64,000 bases of DNA from Verrucomicrobia bacterium Tous-C9LFEB (lineage in GTDB: Bacteria; Verrucomicrobiota; Verrucomicrobiia; Methylacidiphilales; UBA1321): positions 19,932 through 83,931 of the forward strand of contig NEUU01000018.1 of NCBI GenBank assembly GCA_002304345.1, read 5' to 3'. Below, piece by piece: positions 7,253-14,867 of this stretch (position 1 is the stretch's first letter; every line of letters begins with the position of its first letter). Both the position numbers and the translations under genes were made by a program. The notes below the pieces were generated by a model. It saw only the letters and a program-made list of their open reading frames with translations, was not told the origin of the DNA and made no database searches.

Positions 7253-8877
7253 GGCTCGGCGGGTCGGGCGGAATAGTTTGAGGACTGCATTTCGCCGCGG
7301 ACGCATTGTCGCGCGTAGGTGATGAGGTGGTGCGCGACCATGGCGATCTGAAAGACGTTTTCCACGTTGCCCTGGCGTATCTGGGTCCAGGCCATTTTCC
7401 AGAATTCGGCGCGATAGGGGGAGCGGAGGCCGATGCGCCAGAGGATGCGGCCGAGGATGGCGATGCCGCGCCGGATATTGGGCCATGTGGCTTGCGCCAG
7501 CGGATTTTTCGGTTGAACGCGATTGGGATAGGTGTGGACGCAGTTGTAGTGGTAGCGGGCGTAGAGATTTTTGGCGTCGAAGACGTAGTCGATCACTTTT
7601 TTCCAGCGAGCTTCGACTTCTTCGTACGGGATAAGAAATTCGATATTGGAGTCGCGACCGTCGGCGTTGGGGAGCAGGCGTCCGGCTTTTTCCAGTCGAT
7701 CATAAAGCGCCGTGTGAGGCAGGGCGTAGAGGATGTTCACCGTCATGATCGGGATATTGGAGTGATCGGCGAAATCCATGATCGCTTGCGGGGTGAGATC
7801 GGTGTCGGTGTCGAGCCCCATGATGATGCCCGAGGCGACTTCCATGCCGTAGCGGTTGAGCGTGTCGACCGATTCCAGAATGGGGGCGCGCAGGTTTTGC
7901 CCCTTTTTCATGAACTTGAGCGCGCCGTGTTCGGGCGTCTCGATGCCGCAGAAGACATTGGTGAAAAAAGCTTCGCGCATCAGCTCGAGGATTTTGAGGT
8001 GCGAGGCGATGTTGAGTGTGGCTTCGCAGGAGAGGCGCACCTGGTAGTCGCGTTTTTTTTGCCACGCGATGAGGTGCGGGAGAAGTTCCTGCGCGGCTTT
8101 GGGATTGCCGATGAAATTGTCGTCGACGAAGTAGACGGAGACGGCACCGCCGTCGGCGAGTTGGTCGAGTTCGTGGATGATCTGCTCGGGGGACTTGAGT
8201 CGTGGATTGCGACCGTAGAGACCGGGGATGTCGCAGAATTCGCAGGTGTAGGGACAGCCGCTGGAAAATTGCACGCTGCCGAGCAAGTATTGCATCACAT
8301 CGATGAGATGATAAGCGGGCGAGGGGAATTGCGTGAGCGGAAGCCGTTCGACGGTGCGGAGAATGAGTTGTTCACTGGGCCGCTCGATGGTGCGGTCGAT
8401 GTATTCCCAGAGTCGCGTGGTGCTGTCTCCGGCCTCGCCGCAATGGAGGATGTCGGCTTCGGGATAGAAATCGGGTGCGGAGGAAACGGAGGGACCGCCA
8501 AGGGCGATCAGTTTTCCGGCGGCGTGGGCGCGGCGACAGAGGTCGTTGATCTGGCCGCGCTGGATGTGCATGCCGGAGGTGAGCACGACATCGGCCCACG
8601 CGAAATCCTCGGCGGTGACGGGGCGGATATTTTCGTCGATGAAGCGGACTTCCCATGCCTTGGGAACGAGCGCGGCGATGAGCAGGATGCCTTGCGGCGG
8701 CATGAAGCCTTTGACGTTGCCCATGAGCGGAAAGGCGTGGTTGAACGTGCCGAAGGATTGGCTGTAATGCGGAAACGCGCACAGGATGCGTCGCCGCTGG
8801 CGCGGTTGATACGGCTGCCACGGGGTGGAATCGGAAGCCTCCGGGGTCATAAGCTCAAAATTAGCATTGATGTTCAT
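7207..8877 (-). CDS. B12-binding-type radical SAM protein (DUF4070 group)
   Basis: 556 residues. The N-terminal half (about 30-165) has a cobalamin-binding-like Rossmann fold, but without a clear DxHxxG cobalamin-ligand motif. The radical SAM cluster motif is C208, C212, C215 (CPYTCEFC), followed by the usual barrel (YFVDDNFIGN). The C-terminal region resembles the DUF4070 extension found in HpnP-like hopanoid 2-methylases and many uncharacterised relatives. The reaction cannot be assigned: lipid methylation or another radical modification is possible. The last residues (about VLQTSRQRG) are encoded by a repeat element, so the native C-terminus has probably been replaced. Confidence 0.8.
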   Translation of the reverse strand: MNINANFELMTPEASDSTPWQPYQPRQRRRILCAFPHYSQSFGTFNHAFPLMGNVKGFMPPQGILLIAALVPKAWEVRFIDENIRPVTAEDFAWADVVLTSGMHIQRGQINDLCRRAHAAGKLIALGGPSVSSAPDFYPEADILHCGEAGDSTTRLWEYIDRTIERPSEQLILRTVERLPLTQFPSPAYHLIDVMQYLLGSVQFSSGCPYTCEFCDIPGLYGRNPRLKSPEQIIHELDQLADGGAVSVYFVDDNFIGNPKAAQELLPHLIAWQKKRDYQVRLSCEATLNIASHLKILELMREAFFTNVFCGIETPEHGALKFMKKGQNLRAPILESVDTLNRYGMEVASGIIMGLDTDTDLTPQAIMDFADHSNIPIMTVNILYALPHTALYDRLEKAGRLLPNADGRDSNIEFLIPYEEVEARWKKVIDYVFDAKNLYARYHYNCVHTYPNRVQPKNPLAQATWPNIRRGIAILGRILWRIGLRSPYRAEFWKMAWTQIRQGNVENVFQIAMVAHHLITYARQCVRGEMQSSNYSARPAEPILEDAVLQTSRQRG

Positions 8878-8903
8878 GAGGTCTAGTACTCATTGTAGGG
8901 AAA

Positions 8904-9458
8904 ATGAAATCCAGTGGCAAAATGCACGGTGCGGAAACAGTAGCGGGAGAGACGTTGATTTCGCAACGCGCCATTGCGCGGCGGGTGCGGGAGTTGGGCG
9001 TGGCCATCGAGAGTCACTACGCGAAGCGGAAGCCGGTCGTGCTGGGCTTGATGGACGGTGCGATCTTTTTTCTGGCGGATCTGCTGCGCGAATTGCCGCC
9101 GACGTACGAAGTGCGGTGCGTGCCGGTGAAGAGCTATCACGGCACCGCGTCGACGGGCAAGATCCGCGGGCTCGATGGCATCGAGAGGTCGTTCAAGGGG
9201 CGTGAGGTGTTGATCGTCGATGACGTGCTCGATACCGGACTGACCCTCGCGTCGGTGCGGGAGCGGCTGCTCAAGCTCGGCGCAAAGCGGGTGGATATCT
9301 GCGTGCTCGTCAGCAAGCGCAAGGTGCGCCACAAGGCGGTGCGGGCGCGCTGGGTCGGATTTGAAATCGACGATCATTTTATTATTGGCTACGGTCTGGA
9401 TTACGACGGGCTGTATCGCGGCTTGCCGGATGTGCAAATTTTGACTGAAAAACCTTAA
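8904..9458 (+). CDS. hpt: hypoxanthine phosphoribosyltransferase
   Basis: 184 residues, the usual length. It salvages hypoxanthine or guanine to IMP or GMP with PRPP in the cytoplasm. The PRPP-binding signature EVLIVDDVLDTGLTL lies at 101-115, the flexible loop (KSYHGTASTGKI) at 76-87 and the C-terminal purine-contact region at FEIDDHFIIGYGLDYDGLYR. A second in-frame ATG lies six codons in, so the exact start is uncertain. It is 27 bp from the divergent radical SAM gene and 19 bp ahead of an enoyl reductase gene. Confidence 0.93.
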   Translation: MKSSGKMHGAETVAGETLISQRAIARRVRELGVAIESHYAKRKPVVLGLMDGAIFFLADLLRELPPTYEVRCVPVKSYHGTASTGKIRGLDGIERSFKGREVLIVDDVLDTGLTLASVRERLLKLGAKRVDICVLVSKRKVRHKAVRARWVGFEIDDHFIIGYGLDYDGLYRGLPDVQILTEKP

Positions 9459-9477
9459 CCCCTCTTTCTGATTTTTT

Positions 9478-10464
9478 ATGAACAAAACTCTCGTCATCTC
9501 CTACTCTGAACACGGCAAAGCGCATGAAGTTGCTCGCGTCGAAGAACAAAATTTACCGCCCGTAGGTCCGACGCAGGTGCTCATCGAGGTGAAACTCGCG
9601 ATGATCAACCCGAGCGACGTGAACACTCTGGAGGGCACGTACGCCACGTTGCCGCCGTTGCCCGCCGTGGGTGGTCGCGAGTCGGTCGGCGTGGTGGCCG
9701 AGGTTGGTTCTGCGGTGAAGAATCTCAAGGTTGGTCAATGGGTGCAGCCGCCGCAATCGCTCGGCGCGTGGCGTCAGGCCGTAGTCGCGGAAGCCGCCGA
9801 GGTGGTGCCGTTCCCGGAAGGGCTGTCGCTGGAACAGGCGGCGATGCTGAGTGTGAATCCGGCCACGGCGTACCTGATGCTGTCGGAATTTGTGAAGCTG
9901 AACGCGGGCGATTTTTTTATCCAGAATGCGGGGAATTCCGGCGTGGGCCGGTGCGCGATCGAGATCGCGAAGGCGCGGGGCTTGAAGTCGATCAATCTGG
10001 TGCGTCGCGAGGAATTGATTCCCGAACTGAAGGCGCTCGGAGCGGATGACGTGGTGCTGGATGATGATAATCTCCGTCACAAGCTGAAAGAGATCACCGC
10101 TGGCGCGCCGATCAAACTGGCGCTCAATACGGTGGGCGGCGACAGTTCGTTCCGCATGAGCTTCGCGCTCGCGCCGGGCGGTGCGATGGTGACGTACGGC
10201 GGCATGAGCAAGCAGCCGGTTCGCGTGGGCACCGGACTTCTGATTTTCAAGGATATCCAACTTCGCGGTTTCTGGGTGTCGCGCTGGTACAAGAAGGCGT
10301 CGCGCGAACAGGTGACGCAACTCTGGGAAGAGTTGGCGGTGCTGGCTCGCAAGGGCGCGTTCTGCGTGCCGATCGAAAAACGTTACCCGCTCTCGGAAGC
10401 CAAAGCGGCGCTCGAACATGCCCAGCAAAGTTCGCGTGGCGGCAAGATCGCTTTTCAGCTATGA
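9478..10464 (+). CDS. MECR/ETR1-like 2-enoyl reductase (zinc-free MDR family)
   Basis: 328 residues. Medium-chain dehydrogenase/reductase fold without the zinc cysteines. It carries MINPSDVNTLEGTY, LPAVGGRESVG, LSVNPATAYLML and FFIQNAGNSGVGRCAIEIAK, which together match the mitochondrial trans-2-enoyl-ACP/CoA reductase (MECR/ETR1) group. That group reduces 2-enoyl thioesters with NADPH in fatty acid synthesis. The bacterial substrate is uncertain and the annotation 'zinc-binding dehydrogenase' would be misleading. Its TGA stop overlaps the first bases of a repeat (10461-10624). Probably co-transcribed with hpt. Confidence 0.8.
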   Translation: MNKTLVISYSEHGKAHEVARVEEQNLPPVGPTQVLIEVKLAMINPSDVNTLEGTYATLPPLPAVGGRESVGVVAEVGSAVKNLKVGQWVQPPQSLGAWRQAVVAEAAEVVPFPEGLSLEQAAMLSVNPATAYLMLSEFVKLNAGDFFIQNAGNSGVGRCAIEIAKARGLKSINLVRREELIPELKALGADDVVLDDDNLRHKLKEITAGAPIKLALNTVGGDSSFRMSFALAPGGAMVTYGGMSKQPVRVGTGLLIFKDIQLRGFWVSRWYKKASREQVTQLWEELAVLARKGAFCVPIEKRYPLSEAKAALEHAQQSSRGGKIAFQL

Positions 10465-10624
10465 TGGGGGCGCTGCCCCCAGACCCCCGCCAAAGGGAAT
10501 GATTCCCTTTGGAAACCCCAACTTGCGTTTTGCTTTTTTCCGCAGCGGAAAAAAGCAAAACGCAAAGCTGAGGCTTCAAGAAGATCATCGCCTTGGCAGG
10601 AGGTTTGAGAACAGAGTCATCCAA
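10461..10624. repeat. GGGGC-type palindromic repeat, copy B, interrupted by a hairpin insert
   Basis: Starts ATGATGGGGGCGCTGCCCCC, covering the stop codon of the preceding gene, and continues CCGCCAAAGGGAATGATTCC. The right end (GGCAGGAGGTTTGAGAACAG, then AGTCATCCA) matches the end of copy A. The middle (about 10513-10592) is absent from copy A and holds a perfect 19-bp stem, arms 10523-10541 and 10547-10565, with a 5-base loop. Confidence 0.65.
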
Positions 10625-10631
10625 TAATCTT

Positions 10632-12089
10632 ATGAATAATGAGCCTCGTATCCGGTTGTATCAGTACGCGCACAGCCCGTATTGCATTCCAATTGAATGG
10701 ATGTTGCGTCATTCGGGAGTGCCGTACGAGGTGGTGAATCTCAATATTTGCGAGCCGTCGCCGGTGGTGATGCTGACGAAGGGGCAATATTATCAGGTGC
10801 CTGTGATTGAGGATTTGCTCTCGCGCGAGACGATTTGGGAGCAGACGGAGGGCGGTCAGGATGTGGCGCGTCACATTGACATGATCGGCCAGTTGAAATT
10901 ATTCCCGCAGAATCAGGCGGGGCTGCAGCAGGTGATCACGCATTACATCGAGAACGATTGCGAGGGCGCGGGATTCAAGATCGGCGATGCCTATTGGGAA
11001 AGCTGGATCAAGACGGATCTGGAGCGTGGCCTTTTTCGCCGTCATAAGGAACGTAAATTCGGAGCCGGTTGCCTGGAATTATGGCGACGCGATGTGCTGG
11101 AGCTGACGGCGGAATTTATCCGCAAGATCAAGCCGTTCGAGCAGCGGCTGACCCAGACGCCGTTCCTGCTGGGGGATCGGCAGACGTACGCGGACTATGC
11201 GCTCTCGGGTGTGATCGGAAATTATTTGTACTGTGGCGTCACGTCGTTGCCGTCGGATTTTGTCATGCTGAACGCGTGGTATGAAAAGGTGAAGAAGGGC
11301 GAATTCCCCAAGACGCTCGACGAGATTCAATCCGCCTCGGCGGAGCAATTCGGCAAGCAGAGCGAACGTTACGGCAAGGACCACATTCTCGCCAACGTGG
11401 CGGATGTGGAGGCGGCGATCAAGCCGCTCAACATCAAGCCCGGTCGCAAGGCGCTCGACGTCGCGACGGGGGGCGGTCACACAGCAGTATACTTGGCCTC
11501 GCAGGGACTGGATGTCACGGCGAGCGATATCACGCCCGCGATGCTGCAGCGCACGGGCGAACTGGCCGCGGAGCGCGGAGTGACAGTGACGTTGAAGGAG
11601 CATCCCGCGGAAGCGTTGCCGTACGAGGATGCGACGTTCGATATCGTGACGTGCCGCGTGGCGCCGCATCATTTCAGCGATCCGCAGAAGTTCGTGGCGG
11701 AGTCATCGCGGGTGTTGAAGATGTACGGTCATTTCGTGGTGATCGATGGCGTGGTGCTGGATGATCACCCGGAGGCGGGCGATTGGCTCAATGAGCTGGA
11801 GAAGCTGCGCGATCCGAGCCACGTGAAATTGCGCCGTCCCCGGGACTGGAAGCAGTGGTGTCAACTGGCCGGGCTGACGGTCTCGAAGTGCGAGCTGCAG
11901 TCGTTGAAGATGCCGGATATCAATTGGTATCTCGAGGTGGCCAATACGCCGGAGGAGAATCGCAAGAAGGTGCTGGAGATGGTCGCCCGCGTGCCGAGCT
12001 TCATCCGCGAGGTGTACCGGATCGGTCAGGAAGACGGCAAGATCGTCTGGTACTGGCCCCGCATGACCTTGGTCGCCGGAAAAGTGTGA
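10632..12089 (+). CDS. GST-like domain fused to a class I SAM-dependent methyltransferase
   Basis: 485 residues from the ATG at 10632; the longer reading frame starts inside a repeat. Residues 5-85 form a thioredoxin-fold GST N-domain (YQYAHSPYCIPIEWMLRHSG, cis-proline in YQVPVIED). Residues 120-222 look like the helical GST C-domain (FLLGDRQTYADYALSG). From 245 on there is a UbiE/Methyltransf_11-like methyltransferase: motif I ALDVATGGGHTAVYLA at 274-289, then TASDITPAML and CRVAPHHFSDP. The fusion suggests a methyltransferase acting on a glutathione- or thiol-linked or electrophilic substrate, but this is inference. The substrate is unknown. Confidence 0.8.
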   Translation: MNNEPRIRLYQYAHSPYCIPIEWMLRHSGVPYEVVNLNICEPSPVVMLTKGQYYQVPVIEDLLSRETIWEQTEGGQDVARHIDMIGQLKLFPQNQAGLQQVITHYIENDCEGAGFKIGDAYWESWIKTDLERGLFRRHKERKFGAGCLELWRRDVLELTAEFIRKIKPFEQRLTQTPFLLGDRQTYADYALSGVIGNYLYCGVTSLPSDFVMLNAWYEKVKKGEFPKTLDEIQSASAEQFGKQSERYGKDHILANVADVEAAIKPLNIKPGRKALDVATGGGHTAVYLASQGLDVTASDITPAMLQRTGELAAERGVTVTLKEHPAEALPYEDATFDIVTCRVAPHHFSDPQKFVAESSRVLKMYGHFVVIDGVVLDDHPEAGDWLNELEKLRDPSHVKLRRPRDWKQWCQLAGLTVSKCELQSLKMPDINWYLEVANTPEENRKKVLEMVARVPSFIREVYRIGQEDGKIVWYWPRMTLVAGKV

Positions 12090-12136
12090 TGAACTGGAGC
12101 GCGGTTCCAAACTACCGCGTCCGAGAGGATTGAACC

Positions 12137-12796
12137 CTATTTGGCTAGGTTGGGCTCGAGCTGGACGGCGCGTTTCATGGCGGCGTCGGCTTCGATGTTT
12201 TCCCCGAGGGCTTTGCGTACGAGGCTGAGGCCGTACCAGGCGCGGGAATAGGTAGGCTCGATTTTCACGGCGGCGAGGAAACATTCGCGTGCGTCCGGAT
12301 ATTTGCCTTGAGCGGCGTAGCAATTGCCGAGGCTATACCACGCTCCGGCGAAGCGGGGATCGATGGTGGTGGCTTTTTTGTAGGCTTCTTCCGCGTCGTT
12401 GTAGCGTTTCATCGCGCGGCAGGTGTTGCCGAGGTTGGACCAAGCCCCGGCGTACTTGGCATTCACGGTGACGGCTTTGCGGTAGCAGTCGAAAGCTTCG
12501 GGGTACTCACGCAACTTGAAATGGAGCAGGCCCAGGTTGTTCCAGGCCTTGGCGGACATGGCGTTGATACCGACGACGCGTTCGAGAGCCGCTTTTTCGA
12601 CATCCGTCTGCCCCGCTCGCTTCGCGGCAATGGCGAGATCGTACCAGGCGCGGGCGTCGCCCGTGTGGGCGTTGGCGTAGTCGACGTAACGCTTCAGTTG
12701 TTGGGGTGTGACGGTGGTCGGCGCGGCGGCGGTCAGAGAATCGGCACTGCCGAGCAGAACCAAGGCAAGGAGGAGGAGGGGGCGCAGGTGATTCAT
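12137..12796 (-). CDS. exported tetratricopeptide-repeat protein
   Basis: 219 residues with a signal peptide (about 1-24, ending SADSLTAAA) and then at least five tandem TPR units: AKAWNNLGLLHFKLREYPEA, AGAWSNLGNTCRAMKRYNDA, AGAWYSLGNCYAAQGKYPDA and flanking copies. TPR arrays mediate protein-protein contact; the partner is unknown. Its start overlaps the stop of the upstream lipoprotein gene by 4 bp (ATGA), so the two are almost certainly one operon and may act together in the envelope. Confidence 0.8.
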   Translation of the reverse strand: MNHLRPLLLLALVLLGSADSLTAAAPTTVTPQQLKRYVDYANAHTGDARAWYDLAIAAKRAGQTDVEKAALERVVGINAMSAKAWNNLGLLHFKLREYPEAFDCYRKAVTVNAKYAGAWSNLGNTCRAMKRYNDAEEAYKKATTIDPRFAGAWYSLGNCYAAQGKYPDARECFLAAVKIEPTYSRAWYGLSLVRKALGENIEADAAMKRAVQLEPNLAK

Positions 12797-13059
12797 GGTT
12801 GCGAGCTGGGTGGGCCGAAGTCGACTTCTTCGTAGTTATAGATACCGCCGTAGGGATCGAAGCCGGTGCCGACTTCCTCGCTTTTCACGACGTCGGCGCC
12901 TTGAATACCGTACGGACCGGAGGGATCTCCATACACGTTGCCGCCATACTCGCCGGACGGGGCGGTACAGCCCGCGAGCCAGAAGGTGACGGAACCGAGG
13001 AGGATCGATCGGATGAAAATCACAAGGCAGAGGGTGCGGACAGATCGCGATTTGGTCAA
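12793..13059 (-). CDS. small lipoprotein, unknown function
   Basis: 88 residues with an N-terminal hydrophobic segment and a lipobox LAGC, giving a predicted lipidated cysteine at C31. The mature part is short, Gly/Tyr/Pro-rich (YGGNVYGDPSGPYG) and acidic, without a recognised domain. It is translationally coupled to the downstream TPR gene by a 4-bp overlap. The likely location is the outer or inner membrane facing the periplasm. No homologous family is recognised. Confidence 0.65.
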   Translation of the reverse strand: MTKSRSVRTLCLVIFIRSILLGSVTFWLAGCTAPSGEYGGNVYGDPSGPYGIQGADVVKSEEVGTGFDPYGGIYNYEEVDFGPPSSQP

Positions 13060-13130
13060 GCGCGGGAAGCACGGTCACTTGCGTTCCGGTGGGGATGGTG
13101 CCATGTTGAGCGCGGTTCCACCCACTAATT

Positions 13131-13484
13131 ATGAGCCGATCTCTTTCCTCAGGACTAAAGAAGGCCGGTATTGCCGGCGCGAAGAAACATCTGTTTCTGT
13201 GCCTCGGCCCGGACTGCTGTTCGCCCCGGGAAGGGGAGAAGGTGTGGGATTTTCTGAAGTCGGAATCGAAGGATCTGCACCTGGAAGTGATGCGGACGAA
13301 GGTTGGTTGCTTCCGGATTTGCACGCGGGGACCGTGGCTGGTGGTGTACCCGGAGGGGATTTGGTATGCGCAGGTAACGGTCGAACGTTGCCGACGGATT
13401 TTGATGGAGCACATTCTCGGTGGAAAGCCGGTTACCGAGTGGATTGTGGCGGAAAACGATCTGGGTAGACCTACCAAAATGTAG
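13131..13484 (+). CDS. thioredoxin-like [2Fe-2S] ferredoxin-domain protein
   Basis: 117 residues. Cysteines at C24, C29/C30, C60 and C64 in HLFLCLGPDCC and KVGCFRICTRGP follow the pattern of the thioredoxin-like 2Fe-2S ferredoxins (also seen in NuoE), with VVYPEGIWYAQVT after the last pair. Stand-alone members are electron carriers of often unknown partner. The complex I operon in this window lacks nuoE, but this protein has no NuoE N-terminal helical region and lies 33 kb away, so a link is only speculative. It is divergent from the lipoprotein gene. Confidence 0.75.
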   Translation: MSRSLSSGLKKAGIAGAKKHLFLCLGPDCCSPREGEKVWDFLKSESKDLHLEVMRTKVGCFRICTRGPWLVVYPEGIWYAQVTVERCRRILMEHILGGKPVTEWIVAENDLGRPTKM

Positions 13485-13579
13485 GCCCGAAAGGTCATTC
13501 AGTATAACCCCGGCTTTTTGATTAATAAGATTTATCGTTGACGTGGCGAACGCACGTCCTTACGTTGATTGCCCTTTTT

Positions 13580-14758
13580 ATGGCCGAAGAACTCAGTTAC
13601 GTTATTATTAATCCGTACACCGTCAGTAAATCACGCACCGGGGGTATTATCGCCCGGCTGCTGACTCGGACGGCGTTGGATTTGGTTAGCGCGCAGATGT
13701 TTGCCCCCAGCGCCCAGCTGGTGGAAGAATATAACAAGCACGTTGTGACAGACAAAGACCCGCAGGATCGCTTCATCCAGGAGCTGATTCGCGATTACAT
13801 CAAGGAGAATTTCTCTCCTGATCCGGTCACCGGCCAACGCAAGCGTCTGATGATGCTTTTGTTCCGCGGCGACGACGCCGTGCGCAAGGTGCGCGAATCG
13901 GTCGGCAATATAAAGAAGAACTCTCCGCGTGGCGAAACCATCCGCGAGACTTACGGCGACTTTATCCTCAACCGTGACGGCACGGTCCGCTATTTTGAAC
14001 CCGCAGTGCTCGCTTCTCCCAATGTGGATGAAGCCCGCACAAAGCTGAAGATCTGGGCCAAGTATTCCGAAGGCGACGGTGGCCTGCTCGACAGCAAGCT
14101 CATCACCCTGCCGACGGGAACGGACCCGCAGCACGAGCGGACGCTGGTCATCATCAAGCCCGACAATTTCCGCTACCCGAGCGGTCGTCCCGGCAACATC
14201 ATCGACATCTTCTCCCGCACCGGTCTGGCCATTACCAGCATCAAGCTGCACCGCATGTCGGTGGCGGAAGCCGAGGAGTTCTACGGTCCCGTTCGCCAGG
14301 TCTTGCGCGACAAGCTCGGCGGCTCGATTGCCGACCGCGCCAGCGAATTGCTTGAGACCGCGATGGATCTGAAGATCGACAAGGATACCCGCGCGAATCT
14401 CGCCAAGCTGCTCGGCCCCCTCGCGGGCGACCAGCAGTTCAACAACATCGTCAAGTTCATGACGGGCCGCTGTCCCAGCGAATGTCCGCCCGAAGAGCGC
14501 ACGATGCTTGGTCTGGAAAAATGTATCGTCCTCACCTACGAAGGTGTCGACGCGGTGCGCAAGATCCGCGAGGTCCTCGGGCCAACCGATCCTTCCAAGG
14601 CGCCCCCCGGCTCGATCCGTCGCGAATTCGGCCAGACCATCATGGTCAACGCCGCGCACGCTTCCGACTCGGCGGAGAACGCCCAGCGCGAGCAGGGGAT
14701 CGTCAAGGTCCGCCAGAATAACTTCAAGTCCGTGGTTGAGTCCTTCTACGGGGATTGA
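13580..14758 (+). CDS. two-domain nucleoside diphosphate kinase (degenerate N-domain, active C-domain)
   Basis: 392 residues from ATG 13580; the open frame reaches a TTG 14 codons upstream. Two NDK-like units occur in tandem. The N-terminal one (about 1-145) shows YVIINPYTVSKSRTGGIIARL and GDDAVRKVRESVG, but at the place of the phosphohistidine it reads YFEPAVLASPNVDEA with no histidine. The C-terminal one (about 175-392) shows TLVIIKPDNFRYPSGRPGNI, LTYEGVDAVRKIREVLG and NAAHASDSAENA, with catalytic H360. It also has an insertion of about 60 residues before FNNIVKFMTG. NDKs balance NTP pools by phosphate transfer. Normal NDKs are about 140 residues. Confidence 0.85.
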   Translation: MAEELSYVIINPYTVSKSRTGGIIARLLTRTALDLVSAQMFAPSAQLVEEYNKHVVTDKDPQDRFIQELIRDYIKENFSPDPVTGQRKRLMMLLFRGDDAVRKVRESVGNIKKNSPRGETIRETYGDFILNRDGTVRYFEPAVLASPNVDEARTKLKIWAKYSEGDGGLLDSKLITLPTGTDPQHERTLVIIKPDNFRYPSGRPGNIIDIFSRTGLAITSIKLHRMSVAEAEEFYGPVRQVLRDKLGGSIADRASELLETAMDLKIDKDTRANLAKLLGPLAGDQQFNNIVKFMTGRCPSECPPEERTMLGLEKCIVLTYEGVDAVRKIREVLGPTDPSKAPPGSIRREFGQTIMVNAAHASDSAENAQREQGIVKVRQNNFKSVVESFYGD

Positions 14759-14786
14759 GACCGGTCGGGCCTTTTTTGAAGGCAAG

Positions 14787-14830
14787 GAGCGCGATACGTG
14801 GTTGCTTTTTTTCGTATTGCGCTCTTTACT
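14787..14830 (+). terminator. hairpin downstream of the NDK gene
   Basis: Inverted arms GAGCGCGATACG (14787-14798) and CGTATTGCGCTC (14813-14824), one mismatch, followed by TTT. Likely an intrinsic terminator, weak U-run. Confidence 0.55.
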
Positions 14831-14867
14831 GACCACTTCACAACACATCACAATATAGATTGGAAAA

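Noticed and set aside
7306..8886. 526-codon plus-strand open frame
   Set aside because: Antisense shadow of the radical SAM gene, which has clear motifs; composition is typical of high-GC shadow frames.
13131..13484. The ferredoxin-like gene as the missing nuoE
   Set aside because: It lacks the NuoE N-terminal helical region and is far from the nuo operon on the other strand.
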